In this document: positions 1 to 7,810 of the stretch, piece by piece
Numbering within the stretch: the first letter of the stretch is position 1
Layout of the letters: each line of letters opens with the position of its first letter
Assembly (NCBI GenBank): GCA_900547565.1
Contig: URHI01000046.1
Span: forward strand, 1-13,687
From: an uncultured Eubacteriales bacterium
GTDB taxonomy: Bacteria > Bacillota > Clostridia > Oscillospirales > CAG-272
DNA length: 13,687 bases
Direction of reading: 5' to 3'
Program-made: the position numbers and the translations under genes
Notes under the pieces: model-generated
The model's input: only the letters and a program-made list of their open reading frames with translations
Databases searched by the model: none
What the model was told of the DNA's origin: nothing

Positions 1-231
1 AGTGTTTTCAAACGGCGCGACGGTTATTATATGGGACGGGTAATACAGGACTGCGGACTCAAGGGGTGTCGCATAGGCGGGGCGCAGGTGTCGGAAAAGC
101 ATGCCGGTTTTATTGTGAACCGCGGAGGCGCTACTTGTGAGGAAGTGTTGAAACTGATATCACATATTCAAAATGTGGTTGTCGAAGAATACGGCTTTAT
201 GCCGGAATGTGAGATAAGGTATATTCGCTGA
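1..231 (+). CDS. murB: UDP-N-acetylenolpyruvoylglucosamine reductase, C-terminal part (5' end outside window)
   Basis: MurB is the cytoplasmic FAD enzyme that uses NADPH to reduce UDP-GlcNAc-enolpyruvate to UDP-MurNAc, the second committed step of peptidoglycan precursor synthesis. Only the last 76 codons are present, open from base 1 in frame 1. The fragment starts with SVFKRRDGYY, matching the family GSxFKRP segment whose Ser is the proton donor in known MurB enzymes. It continues with LKGCRIGGAQVSEKHAGFIVN, the hallmark substrate-binding stretch of the C-terminal domain, and ends EIRYIR, where the conserved late Glu lies. No type I insertion is visible, which suggests a type II enzyme as in most Firmicutes. 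The stop codon shares one base with the whiA start (TGATG), so the two genes are probably translationally coupled. Confidence 0.95.
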   Translation, partial: SVFKRRDGYYMGRVIQDCGLKGCRIGGAQVSEKHAGFIVNRGGATCEEVLKLISHIQNVVVEEYGFMPECEIRYIR

Positions 232-1091
232 TGTCATTTACATTGGATATAAAAAATGAGCTTGCAGCGCTTACTGTGCGGTCATCGTGCTGCCGCCGTA
301 TGCTGTGCGAGGGAATCCTCCTGTGCGCTGCTCCGACTGCGGACGGTGCCGAACTTACTATGACGGTTTGCAATAACGAAGCGGTGGCTTTTGTCGACCG
401 TATACTGCATGAGCGTTTCCGCAAGGGTGGTGTAGACATGCAATGGTCGGGACGCAGGGCAGTGTGGACGCTCCCGGGCAGTATTGACGTTACCGCGACA
501 TATACTCCCCAAATAACCTGCGAGCACTGCGCTTCGGCTTTTTTGCGAGGGGTTTTCCTGATTTGCGGTACGGTCAACAGCCCAGGCGCAGCCGATTACC
601 ATGCTGAACTTTTGCTGTGTGATGCAATACGTGCACGTGCGGTTTATGCCGTTCTCGACAGCCTTGGATGCAGGCCGCGTATAGTAGACAGACAGCGCGG
701 TGTGGGACTGTATTTCAAATCGAGCGAAAAAATAGAGGCGCTGCTTGTTAACATCGGTGCGACATCATCGGCGTTTACGCTTATGAACAGCAAAATTGAG
801 CGAACAATACGCAACGATGAAAACCGTGCTACAAATTGCGTGGCTAAAAATATTTCAAAAACGGTTGAAGCCTCGAGGAAATATGTTACGGCAATTCGGG
901 CGCTTGAAGCGTCAGAGCTGTGGCACACACTCACCGAGGATGTTCAGATTACTGCAAAATTGCGCGTTGAAAATCCTGACGCGTCGCTGTCTGAGCTTGC
1001 GGCGCTTCATAACCCGCCTATAACAAAGTCAGGGCTCAATCACAGATTGGCAAAAATACTTGAAGTATACCAATATTATATTGATAAATGA
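231..1091 (+). CDS. whiA: WhiA-family DNA-binding regulator
   Basis: WhiA proteins combine an N-terminal degenerate LAGLIDADG homing-endonuclease-like fold with a C-terminal helix-turn-helix. They control sporulation genes in Streptomyces and affect chromosome segregation and cell division in Bacillus. This 286-residue protein shows the family signatures in order: MSFTLDIKNELA at the start, CEHCASAFLRGVFL (residues 97-109), RNDENRATNCVAKNISKTV (from about 194), and the HTH region LSELAALHNPPITKSGLNHRLAKI (253-276). Many homologues exceed 300 residues, so it is slightly short in the N-terminal half. The ATG at 231 overlaps the murB stop, and the TGA at 1089-1091 overlaps an ATG of the dnaE frame. 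No clear Shine-Dalgarno lies next to the start (a weak AAGG around 216-219), which fits translational coupling. RapZ and YvcK genes, often between murB and whiA, are absent here. The DNA targets cannot be read from this window. Confidence 0.93.
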   Translation: MSFTLDIKNELAALTVRSSCCRRMLCEGILLCAAPTADGAELTMTVCNNEAVAFVDRILHERFRKGGVDMQWSGRRAVWTLPGSIDVTATYTPQITCEHCASAFLRGVFLICGTVNSPGAADYHAELLLCDAIRARAVYAVLDSLGCRPRIVDRQRGVGLYFKSSEKIEALLVNIGATSSAFTLMNSKIERTIRNDENRATNCVAKNISKTVEASRKYVTAIRALEASELWHTLTEDVQITAKLRVENPDASLSELAALHNPPITKSGLNHRLAKILEVYQYYIDK

Positions 1092-1094
1092 TAC

Positions 1095-1099
1095 AGGAG
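1095..1099 (+). promoter_or_regulatory. Ribosome binding site selecting the dnaE start
   Basis: AGGAG lies 6 nt before the ATG at 1106 and downstream of the ATG at 1088. This favours initiation at 1106. The earlier ATG would add only MIQEQK, which has no match to the usual DnaE beginning just before the PHP HxH motif. Confidence 0.7.
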
Positions 1100-1105
1100 C
1101 AGAAA

Positions 1106-4100
1106 ATGGGCGATTTTGTGCATCTTCATCTTCACAGCGAATACAGTTTGCTGGACGGAGCTTGCCGTATAAGTGACATTCCCGCCCGTGCGCTCGAATG
1201 CGGACATGATGCTGTGGCTATCACAGATCATGGTGTTATGTACGGTGCGATCGCTTTTTACAATGCCTGCCGGGAAACCGGGATAAAGCCAATTATAGGC
1301 TGTGAGGTGTATGTTTCGCCGGAGTCGCGCTTTACCAAGTCGCCTGGCCGCCATGGGAGAACGCAGCATCTCGTACTTCTGTGCCGGAACGAGATTGGGT
1401 ACCGCAATTTGATCTACCTTGTATCAAAAGGTTTTTCGGAAGGTTTTTATTCCAAACCGCGTATAGATCTTGCGCTTCTGCGCGAGCACCATGAGGGGCT
1501 GATCGGGCTTTCGGCCTGCCTGTCCGGCTCGGTTGCACAGGCACTGCTCAAGGGAGACACAGCCGAGGCTGACCGCCGGGCGCTAGAACTGGCAGAAATA
1601 TTGGGCTTAGATAATTTTTATATTGAGCTGCAAAATCACGGTACGGCAGAAGAAGCTCGGCTGGTTCCAGAACTGTGGTCACTTGCAGAGCGTTGCGGAT
1701 TGCCTGTCGTTGCGACTAATGACTGCCATTATCTGCGGCGCAGTGATGCAGAGGTTCAGGCAACACTGCTGTGCATTCAGACGAACAGTGTTATTACCGA
1801 CGGCCGTCCGATGGGATTTGAAAACGACGAATATTATTATAAAACCACCGACGAGATGCGAATGCTTTTCGGCAGGTATGAGGGCGCACTTACGAACAGT
1901 GTGAAGATTGCCGAGCGCTGTAACCTGGAATTCGATTTTTCAAAGCTGTATCTTCCGAAGTTCCGATGCCCGGGGGGTGAAACATCTGACAGCGTTATGG
2001 ACAGAATGGCACGTTCGGGCCTTGAAAAGCGTGTTAATGCCGGCGATATAGTATATCACGATAACGAAAAAATGTATCTTGAACGAATGGATTATGAGTT
2101 ATCTGTGATAAAAAATATGGGATACTCTGATTACTTTCTTATAGTGCAGGACTATGTGAATTATGCCAAGTCGCGCGATATACCCGTTGGACCGGGCCGC
2201 GGCTCCGGCGCGGGTAGCCTTGTGGCGTATTGCCTGGGCATTACGGATATTGACCCTATACGCTTTGGCCTGCTGTTTGAGATATTCCTCAATCCCGAGC
2301 GCGTCAGTATGCCGGATATCGACATCGATTTTTGCTATAATAGGCGCGGTGAGGTCATCGATTACGTTATAAACAAGTATGGAGACGACCATGTTTCACA
2401 GATAATCACGTTCGGTACAATGGCAGCGCGTGCGGCAGTACGTGACACCGGTCGGGCGCTCGGTATGTCATATGCCGATGTTGATGCAGTGGCCCGTGCT
2501 ATCCCGCACGAGCTTAACATAACCATTTCAGAGGCACTTCGACTGCCCGAACTCAAGGCGTTGTATGAAGCATCGGCAAAGGTCAGACAGTTGGTTGACA
2601 CGGCTATGGCACTTGAGGGTATGCCGCGAAACGTCTCGGTCCATGCGGCGGGGGTGTTTATAACCGCCCTGCCGGTGACAGATTACGTCCCTCAGGCGCA
2701 AAGCAATGGCGTGACTATCACACAGTACGATATGGATACTATTTCTCAGCTTGGGTTATTGAAATTTGACTTTCTCGGACTGCGTTATCTTACAATTATC
2801 GATGATGCCGAGCGCCAGATACGTGAGCGTCAGCCGGACTTTGATCTTGACCATGTTTCGCTTGATGACAGCGCTACGTTTGAGCTGATTTCTTCCGGAA
2901 ACACCTCCGGAGTATTTCAGCTTGAGTCGGCCGGCATGCGTCAGATGCTTATGTCACTGCGCCCCGATTGCATTGATGACATATTTGCGGCTATTTCGCT
3001 TTACCGCCCCGGCCCGATGGATTCCATTCCTCGCTTTATTGAGGGGCGACACAACCCGGAAAAGATCCGATATGCGCACCCACTGCTCGAGCCGATACTT
3101 GCTCCGACTTACGGTTGTATCATATATCAGGAGCAGGTGCTGAGCATTTTCCGTGATCTGGCCGGGTACACGTATGGTCATGCCGATATTGTGCGTCGTG
3201 CCATGTCAAAGAAAAAAGCGGGAGTTATGGAGGCCGAACGGCAAGGCTTTGTCGAGGGGGCTTTGGCACACGGTATTGGTGAGGATGTTGCCACGGAGCT
3301 GTTTGACAGCATGGCGAGTTTTGCAAATTATGCCTTCAAAAAGGGACATGCCGCGGCGTATTCGATCATTTCTTATCGGACTGCATATCTCAAGGCTCAT
3401 TATCCGAGAGAGTATTTTGCGGCGCTTCTGAATTCGGTGCAGGGTAACATGCCCAAAATGGCAGGGTATATTGCCGAGTGCGGAAAGCTGGGAATACGTG
3501 TGTTGGCTCCCGACATAAACAGAAGCATGGCTGATTTTCATGTCAGCGGAGACGACATACTTTTCGGCCTTCTGGCGCTGAAAAACATCAGCCGTCAGTT
3601 TGCTGAGAGCGTGATACGCCGGCGTGAGGACGGAAGATTTGCTTCTTTTGAGGATTTTGTCCGCCGTATGGCCGATTGCCAGCTTAACAAAAGACAGCTT
3701 GAGGCGCTGGTGAAAGCAGGAGCGTTTGACGGGCTGGGGGTGCTGCGTAGCCGGCTTGTCGTTTCCTATGAGGCGGTGCTGGATGCCGTGGCTGAGCGAA
3801 GACGCAACAATGTTTCGGGGCAGCTCGATATGTTCAGTACGGTTGAGGAGCGGTCCGAGGGCGCTTTCCGTTACCCGGATATTCCCGAAATGTCCTTGCG
3901 TGAAAAGCTGGCTATGGAAAAGGAAATGGCTGGCATGTATTTTTCGGGACACCCGATGGACAGCTACACCCGCTATGTTGATTCACTGCATACCACAGCG
4001 CTGACTGATGTATCACTTTGCGGTTCAGATGATTCGGATGTATTGCTGAGTGACGGTGCTGAGCTTCGCCTTGCGGGGATAATATCAGGAATCAACGCAA

Positions 4101-4771
4101 AGACAACCAAAAAAGAGGAGCGTATGGCGTTCATTACCCTGGAAGACGGTTACGCATCCGTTGAGTGTATTGCGTTTCCTAAGGTTTATTCAAAGTTCAG
4201 AAATCTGATCTTCACCGACAGCCCGGTGTACGTCGAGGGGAGACTGCAGTTGCGCGACGGTGAGGTACCGCGTGTGATCGTGTCGACGATCGGCGCACTT
4301 GTGGGAAATGACGAGTTAGATGGGACTGTTGCTGTACGCACGGATCCGGCTGAGACAACTGAGTATGGACGTAAAGCGTCGGAGCAGGCAGGACGTGCCG
4401 GACATGCTGCGCAGTATTCCGCACCGTCAGGCGCCGCAATGCCGGGGACTGCGGATTACTATGCAGGACTTGCTACCTCGGCAAATGTCGGTGATGAGGT
4501 TTCCGAGCTACCAAAACAAAACCCGGCAGGCAAGGGAAGTCACGGAGCACATTCTCCGCGGCTGTTCCTGCGCGTGCCGGATATGGAGTCGCAAAAATTC
4601 AAAAAATGCATAAATTTAATGGAAATTTTTCAGGGCGTGATACCTGTGACATTTTATGACAGCTCCACGTCGACATACCACACACAGCAGAGCGGTATGA
4701 TGTTGAGCGATTTTATACTTGACGAGCTGCGTTCAATTCTCGGTGACGATAGTGTGGTATTCCGCAAATAA
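1106..4771 (+). CDS. dnaE: DNA polymerase III subunit alpha (DnaE)
   Basis: This is a replicative family C DNA polymerase. With the start at 1106 it has 1221 residues. Visible parts in order: an N-terminal PHP domain with HLHLH (residues 6-10), TDHG (D41, H42) and NDCHY (D206, H208), so the usual metal-ligand positions look intact; the palm, with GPGRGSGAGS (from 362) and PDIDIDF carrying D404 and D406; the third catalytic Asp in KFDFLGLR (D555); fingers and HhH regions; an internal clamp-binding motif QLDMF (906-910) like the QADMF of E. coli; and an OB fold from about 987. After that comes an Ala/Gly/Ser/Thr-rich linker (about 1080-1151) and a short conserved C-terminal domain starting RLFLRVPDMES. 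The PHP domain may be a proofreading 3'-5' exonuclease, as in Thermus. Clostridia usually also carry PolC, so DnaE may be the second replicase. The gene is coupled to whiA. An alternative ATG at 1088 overlaps the whiA stop (ATGA). Confidence 0.97.
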   Translation: MGDFVHLHLHSEYSLLDGACRISDIPARALECGHDAVAITDHGVMYGAIAFYNACRETGIKPIIGCEVYVSPESRFTKSPGRHGRTQHLVLLCRNEIGYRNLIYLVSKGFSEGFYSKPRIDLALLREHHEGLIGLSACLSGSVAQALLKGDTAEADRRALELAEILGLDNFYIELQNHGTAEEARLVPELWSLAERCGLPVVATNDCHYLRRSDAEVQATLLCIQTNSVITDGRPMGFENDEYYYKTTDEMRMLFGRYEGALTNSVKIAERCNLEFDFSKLYLPKFRCPGGETSDSVMDRMARSGLEKRVNAGDIVYHDNEKMYLERMDYELSVIKNMGYSDYFLIVQDYVNYAKSRDIPVGPGRGSGAGSLVAYCLGITDIDPIRFGLLFEIFLNPERVSMPDIDIDFCYNRRGEVIDYVINKYGDDHVSQIITFGTMAARAAVRDTGRALGMSYADVDAVARAIPHELNITISEALRLPELKALYEASAKVRQLVDTAMALEGMPRNVSVHAAGVFITALPVTDYVPQAQSNGVTITQYDMDTISQLGLLKFDFLGLRYLTIIDDAERQIRERQPDFDLDHVSLDDSATFELISSGNTSGVFQLESAGMRQMLMSLRPDCIDDIFAAISLYRPGPMDSIPRFIEGRHNPEKIRYAHPLLEPILAPTYGCIIYQEQVLSIFRDLAGYTYGHADIVRRAMSKKKAGVMEAERQGFVEGALAHGIGEDVATELFDSMASFANYAFKKGHAAAYSIISYRTAYLKAHYPREYFAALLNSVQGNMPKMAGYIAECGKLGIRVLAPDINRSMADFHVSGDDILFGLLALKNISRQFAESVIRRREDGRFASFEDFVRRMADCQLNKRQLEALVKAGAFDGLGVLRSRLVVSYEAVLDAVAERRRNNVSGQLDMFSTVEERSEGAFRYPDIPEMSLREKLAMEKEMAGMYFSGHPMDSYTRYVDSLHTTALTDVSLCGSDDSDVLLSDGAELRLAGIISGINAKTTKKEERMAFITLEDGYASVECIAFPKVYSKFRNLIFTDSPVYVEGRLQLRDGEVPRVIVSTIGALVGNDELDGTVAVRTDPAETTEYGRKASEQAGRAGHAAQYSAPSGAAMPGTADYYAGLATSANVGDEVSELPKQNPAGKGSHGAHSPRLFLRVPDMESQKFKKCINLMEIFQGVIPVTFYDSSTSTYHTQQSGMMLSDFILDELRSILGDDSVVFRK

Positions 4772-4774
4772 CGC

Positions 4775-5140
4775 TCAGCCGGTGTAGTCCTCAATAAGCG
4801 CAGCAAGCTCGCGGCGCGACATAGCCCATATGCCTGTCCCAAGCATGACACGGTCTGCTTCGGGCAGGCTTTTTATGTCAACCTCAATTATGTCGGTGAG
4901 CACTCCGGTTTCATCAAAAACTCCGATTACACCGTTGTATTCTCTGAGCAAAAATTTTGCCCCGTCTGTCGTGACCGATGCCATTTTTGAAATCTGTGAA
5001 GCCAGAGATGTTGTGTTGTCCTGTACTGCTTCGAGCTTGCCGCGTATGCTCATGGACATGACCAGCGTTGCTGCCGACAGCACCATTACAACAACTGCCG
5101 CCGTCATTACCGCGATAAGCGCGTTTTTGTTGTTTTCCAT
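4775..5140 (-). CDS. Small membrane-anchored protein with BofC-like C-terminal domain
   Basis: This 121-residue protein has a short N-terminal tail (MENNKNA), one hydrophobic span (about residues 7-30), a probably helical stretch (33-58) and a small globular domain. The domain reads FLLREYNGVIGVFDE (63-77), then LPEADRVMLGTGI (92-104) and ELAALIEDYTG at the end. The pattern of EY-G-I-VF, LP-xx-D-xx-L-xx-GI and EL-xx-L-I-EDY resembles the C-terminal domain of BofC, the forespore protein that restrains SpoIVB in Bacillus. Many clostridial proteins of this size carry that domain alone and have no known role, so I do not claim a sporulation function. The positive-inside pattern suggests the domain lies outside the membrane. 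GAAAGG about 10 nt before the ATG can serve as ribosome binding site. The stop is 3 bp from the dnaE stop on the other strand. I found no convincing promoter in 5141-5253. Confidence 0.8.
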   Translation of the reverse strand: MENNKNALIAVMTAAVVVMVLSAATLVMSMSIRGKLEAVQDNTTSLASQISKMASVTTDGAKFLLREYNGVIGVFDETGVLTDIIEVDIKSLPEADRVMLGTGIWAMSRRELAALIEDYTG

Positions 5141-5206
5141 AGCCTTACTGCCTTTCTTTGATTAATTGTGACATTATTATTTGCGTAAGGCAGGTTTTAT
5201 ATGCGC

Positions 5207-5230
5207 CTATGCTGTCAATAATAAGCATAG
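5207..5230. repeat. Short inverted repeat upstream of the penicillin-binding protein gene
   Basis: CTATGCT (5207-5213) and AGCATAG (5224-5230) are perfect 7-bp arms with a 10-nt spacer, ending 10 nt before the ribosome binding site of the PBP gene. It could be an operator in the divergent intergenic space or a weak leader hairpin. At this length chance is also possible. No good promoter pair was found around it. Confidence 0.3.
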
Positions 5231-5240
5231 TTGGCACAGT

Positions 5241-5247
5241 AGGGGGG
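5241..5247 (+). promoter_or_regulatory. Ribosome binding site selecting the PBP start
   Basis: AGGGGGG lies 6 nt before the ATG at 5254. This makes 5254 the start rather than the in-frame ATG at 5158, which would add 32 residues without a ribosome binding site and before the basic, Arg-rich segment typical of a PBP N-terminus. Confidence 0.8.
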
Positions 5248-5253
5248 ATTTTT

Positions 5254-7668
5254 ATGCAAAAGCGCGGAATACGCCGGGGCTGGCGTGTATTTTGGAGTAT
5301 TGCGGCGATTATTTGTATTGTGGCGGCGGTGTCGGCACTTGCATGCGGCATTGCGCTGGGCGTGTACATCAGAAAAAATTATTCGTCACAGCTTGACCTG
5401 ACACTGTTTGAGGCGTCTGCCCGCGGCGGAACAACCAAATTGTATTATTATGATGAAAACGGTGACGCCGTAGAGCTTACCTCTGAGCGGCTTGAGGGTG
5501 GCAGCTGTATTTATATGGAGTACGATGAGCTACCAAGACAGCTTATAGATGCCTTTGTTGCCATTGAGGATAAGCGCTTCTGGCGTCATTCGGGCGTTGA
5601 CTGGAAGCGTACAGCACACGCCGCGCTCAACTATGCGCTACACGACAGCGTCAGTTTCGGAGGCTCTACGATAACGCAGCAGCTCATAAAAAACATTACC
5701 GGTGAACGCGACGTCACAACGCAACGCAAGCTGCAAGAAATGATATGGGCAAAATATCTTGAGGCCTGCATGACCAAGGAACAGATAATTGAGCTTTATC
5801 TGAATATTATAAATCTTTCACGTGGCTGTGTCGGAGTGCAGGCTGCGGCAAATACCTACTTTTCCAAGGACGTGTCCGAGCTTACTCTGGCGGAGTGCGC
5901 GACAATTGCCGCGATAACCAACAACCCGTCCTACTATGACCCGGTGCGCCATCCCGAAAACAATATACGGCGGCGCGATCTTATACTGGACCAAATGTTA
6001 GCACAGGGATATATTGACGAACAACAGCATGCCGCTGCGGTATCTGCGCCGCTGGAGCTTGACATGACGATACGGCAGAGTGTGCAGAACGTCAATAGCT
6101 GGTATACTGATATGGTCATTGAGGATGTCATAGACGGGCTATGCAGTCAGTACGGCTACAACCCGCAGAGCGCGTCGGTGCTGATCTATTCCGGGGCACT
6201 GCGGATATATACCGCCATGGATATCGATATACAGACGGTGGTTGAACAGTATTTTGCCGATGCATCAAATTTTCCGGAGAGCAAGGACGGCAACCCGTTT
6301 CAAGCATCTATGATCATAATAGACCCCGTAAACGGCGATATACTCGGCGTCGCGGGCGGGGTTGGCGAGAAGGCGGGGGATCGTGTGCAGAATTACGCTA
6401 CACAGACCCGCCGACCGTCCGGCTCTGTCATAAAGCCGCTATCGGTTTATGCTCCGGCGCTCGATGCGGGGCTGATTAACATGGGGACGGTGTATGATGA
6501 TGTGCCGGTCAGCTTTAACCGCACGGATAGCGGGACATATTCGCCTTGGCCTAAAAACTCCCCCAATGTTTACCGCGGGCTGACCAATATTTCGGTTGCC
6601 GTGAGAGACTCGGTAAACACTGTAGCAGTGCGCGTGCTTGAGCAGCTTGGTGTTGATGCATCGTTTGATTTCCTTTATAACCGACTTGGTATGCACAGCC
6701 TGATCTCGAGCGAGGTGCATGCCGACGGAACTGTTCTTACCGACCGGGGTATTGCGGCGCTGGCGCTCGGTCAGCAGAATTACGGCGTTACCGTCAGAGA
6801 GGTAACCGGAGGCTACACTGCACTGGCAGGTGGCGGGGTATATAATGCCCCGCGTTCATATTACAAGGTTACGGATTCCCGTGGAAACGTTCTGTTGATC
6901 AATGAGCAGAGTGAGGGGACTCAGGTGCTTTCGGAGCAAACGGCGGCGCTTATGACTATTATGCTTGAAAATGTGGTTACTTCCGGGACCGCAGCGGCGA
7001 TCACGCTTGACCGACACCTTGATATTGCCGGCAAGACCGGTACTACGCAGGATAACTGTGACAAGTGGTTTGTCGGTTATACGCCTTATCTGATCGGCGG
7101 CGTATGGTGTGGGTATGAATATCCGGAAAGTCTTTCGGGCGTCAACAATCCTTGTGTGGAGGTATGGGACAAGGTTATGACCGTTCTTCACCAAAAGTAT
7201 CTTGCCGCATCCGATGCCGTGACCGAATTTACCATGCCGTCCGGAATCAGCTCGCGCAGGGTATGTGCCGATTCCGGCAAGCTGTTGACCTCGGCCTGCC
7301 GCAGTGATGCCCGCGGCAACCGCGGTGTGGTGTGTTATTATGTTGCCGGAAGCGAGCCGACAGCCTTCTGCGATTGCCACACCATGGTGAATTACGATAT
7401 CGTAGGAGGCGGGGTGGCTACTGACGAGTGCCCGGTGGGTGGAGTATCAAAGGTCGGCATGATACAGGTCAGACGCAGTTTTCCTGTTCAGATATATGTG
7501 ACCGACGCACAGTATGTATGGCGCAGGATAACGGGAGAAAGTGATTTTTCGCATGACCCCGGGGAGGCTTTTTTTGCTCCTTTGCTACCGGACGGGACAT
7601 GGTGCGGTATTTCCCGTGCAGCCAAGCAGTACAACCGAGGCTGTGAACAGCATAACGGTTTTGAGTAA
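5254..7668 (+). CDS. Class A penicillin-binding protein (bifunctional transglycosylase/transpeptidase)
   Basis: This enzyme polymerises lipid II glycan strands and cross-links their peptides on the outer face of the membrane. The 804-residue protein has a basic cytoplasmic tail (KRGIRRGWR), one TM anchor (about 12-37), and a GT51 transglycosylase domain with EDKRFWRHSGVD (catalytic Glu105), GGSTITQQ (136-143) and RKLQE...YLN. A penicillin-binding transpeptidase domain follows with all three active-site motifs: SVIK (Ser391, Lys394), SVN (453-455) and KTGTT (594-598). The roughly 180-residue tail after KTG has eight Cys, in spacing such as VCADSGKLLTSAC and FCDCH, a layout seen in other clostridial PBP1-type proteins; no PASTA repeat is visible. 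The gene stands alone, divergent from the BofC-like gene and followed by a promoter for a lipoprotein, so it is likely monocistronic. No classic U-tract terminator follows; see the hairpin at 7713-7760. Confidence 0.96.
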   Translation: MQKRGIRRGWRVFWSIAAIICIVAAVSALACGIALGVYIRKNYSSQLDLTLFEASARGGTTKLYYYDENGDAVELTSERLEGGSCIYMEYDELPRQLIDAFVAIEDKRFWRHSGVDWKRTAHAALNYALHDSVSFGGSTITQQLIKNITGERDVTTQRKLQEMIWAKYLEACMTKEQIIELYLNIINLSRGCVGVQAAANTYFSKDVSELTLAECATIAAITNNPSYYDPVRHPENNIRRRDLILDQMLAQGYIDEQQHAAAVSAPLELDMTIRQSVQNVNSWYTDMVIEDVIDGLCSQYGYNPQSASVLIYSGALRIYTAMDIDIQTVVEQYFADASNFPESKDGNPFQASMIIIDPVNGDILGVAGGVGEKAGDRVQNYATQTRRPSGSVIKPLSVYAPALDAGLINMGTVYDDVPVSFNRTDSGTYSPWPKNSPNVYRGLTNISVAVRDSVNTVAVRVLEQLGVDASFDFLYNRLGMHSLISSEVHADGTVLTDRGIAALALGQQNYGVTVREVTGGYTALAGGGVYNAPRSYYKVTDSRGNVLLINEQSEGTQVLSEQTAALMTIMLENVVTSGTAAAITLDRHLDIAGKTGTTQDNCDKWFVGYTPYLIGGVWCGYEYPESLSGVNNPCVEVWDKVMTVLHQKYLAASDAVTEFTMPSGISSRRVCADSGKLLTSACRSDARGNRGVVCYYVAGSEPTAFCDCHTMVNYDIVGGGVATDECPVGGVSKVGMIQVRRSFPVQIYVTDAQYVWRRITGESDFSHDPGEAFFAPLLPDGTWCGISRAAKQYNRGCEQHNGFE

Positions 7669-7712
7669 GAAAATGACGGAATTGTGATAATTGTCCGAAT
7701 ATTATTGCATAA

Positions 7713-7760
7713 GCAGAGAATGTTGAGCAAAAATCACATATTTTGCTTGACATTCTCCGC
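7713..7760 (+). repeat. Long inverted repeat / RNA hairpin overlapping the lipoprotein promoter
   Basis: The arms 7713-7732 and 7741-7760 are 20 nt each around an 8-nt loop (ATCACATA). Read as plus-strand RNA, 19 of 20 positions pair, two of them as U-G/G-U wobbles (7724/7749, 7725/7748); only 7715/7758 is an A/C mismatch. As DNA, 17 of 20 positions are symmetric. It starts 45 nt after the PBP stop codon. The right arm contains the -35 box TTGACA (7747-7752). No U-tract follows, so it is not a standard intrinsic terminator. It may be a 3'-end structure of the PBP mRNA, an operator, or both. Confidence 0.8.
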
Positions 7761-7775
7761 GAGTTGTTGTATACT
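7747..7775 (+). promoter_or_regulatory. Sigma-A-type promoter for the lipoprotein gene
   Basis: TTGACA (7747-7752), 17-bp spacer, TATACT (7770-7775): 11 of 12 positions match the consensus. The ribosome binding site GGAGG (7795-7799) and the ATG at 7811 follow with a leader of about 30 nt. The -35 lies inside an inverted repeat. Confidence 0.88.
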
Positions 7776-7810
7776 ATATTTGCAAAAATTATTCGGAGGC
7801 TGATTAAAAA

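Noticed and set aside
3206..3952. Open minus-strand frame of 248 codons inside dnaE
   Set aside because: It lies wholly antisense to a strongly conserved polymerase region, has no ribosome binding site or recognisable motif, and its composition follows from dnaE codon bias.
4772..4774. Terminator between dnaE and the convergent BofC-like gene
   Set aside because: Only 3 bp separate the stops, and I found no GC stem with a T-run near either gene end.
5190..5218. TTGACA on the minus strand (5218-5213) as promoter of the BofC-like gene
   Set aside because: At 17-bp spacing the sequence is ACCTGC, and neighbouring spacings give no -10-like box; TATAAA occurs only 11 bp away.
5158..5253. Longer N-terminus for the PBP from the ATG at 5158
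   Set aside because: No ribosome binding site there, while AGGGGGG sits 6 nt before the ATG at 5254 and the protein then has the standard basic tail and TM anchor.
6856..7380. Open minus-strand frame of 174 codons inside the PBP gene
   Set aside because: Antisense to the transpeptidase domain and its Cys-rich tail, with no supporting motif or ribosome binding site.
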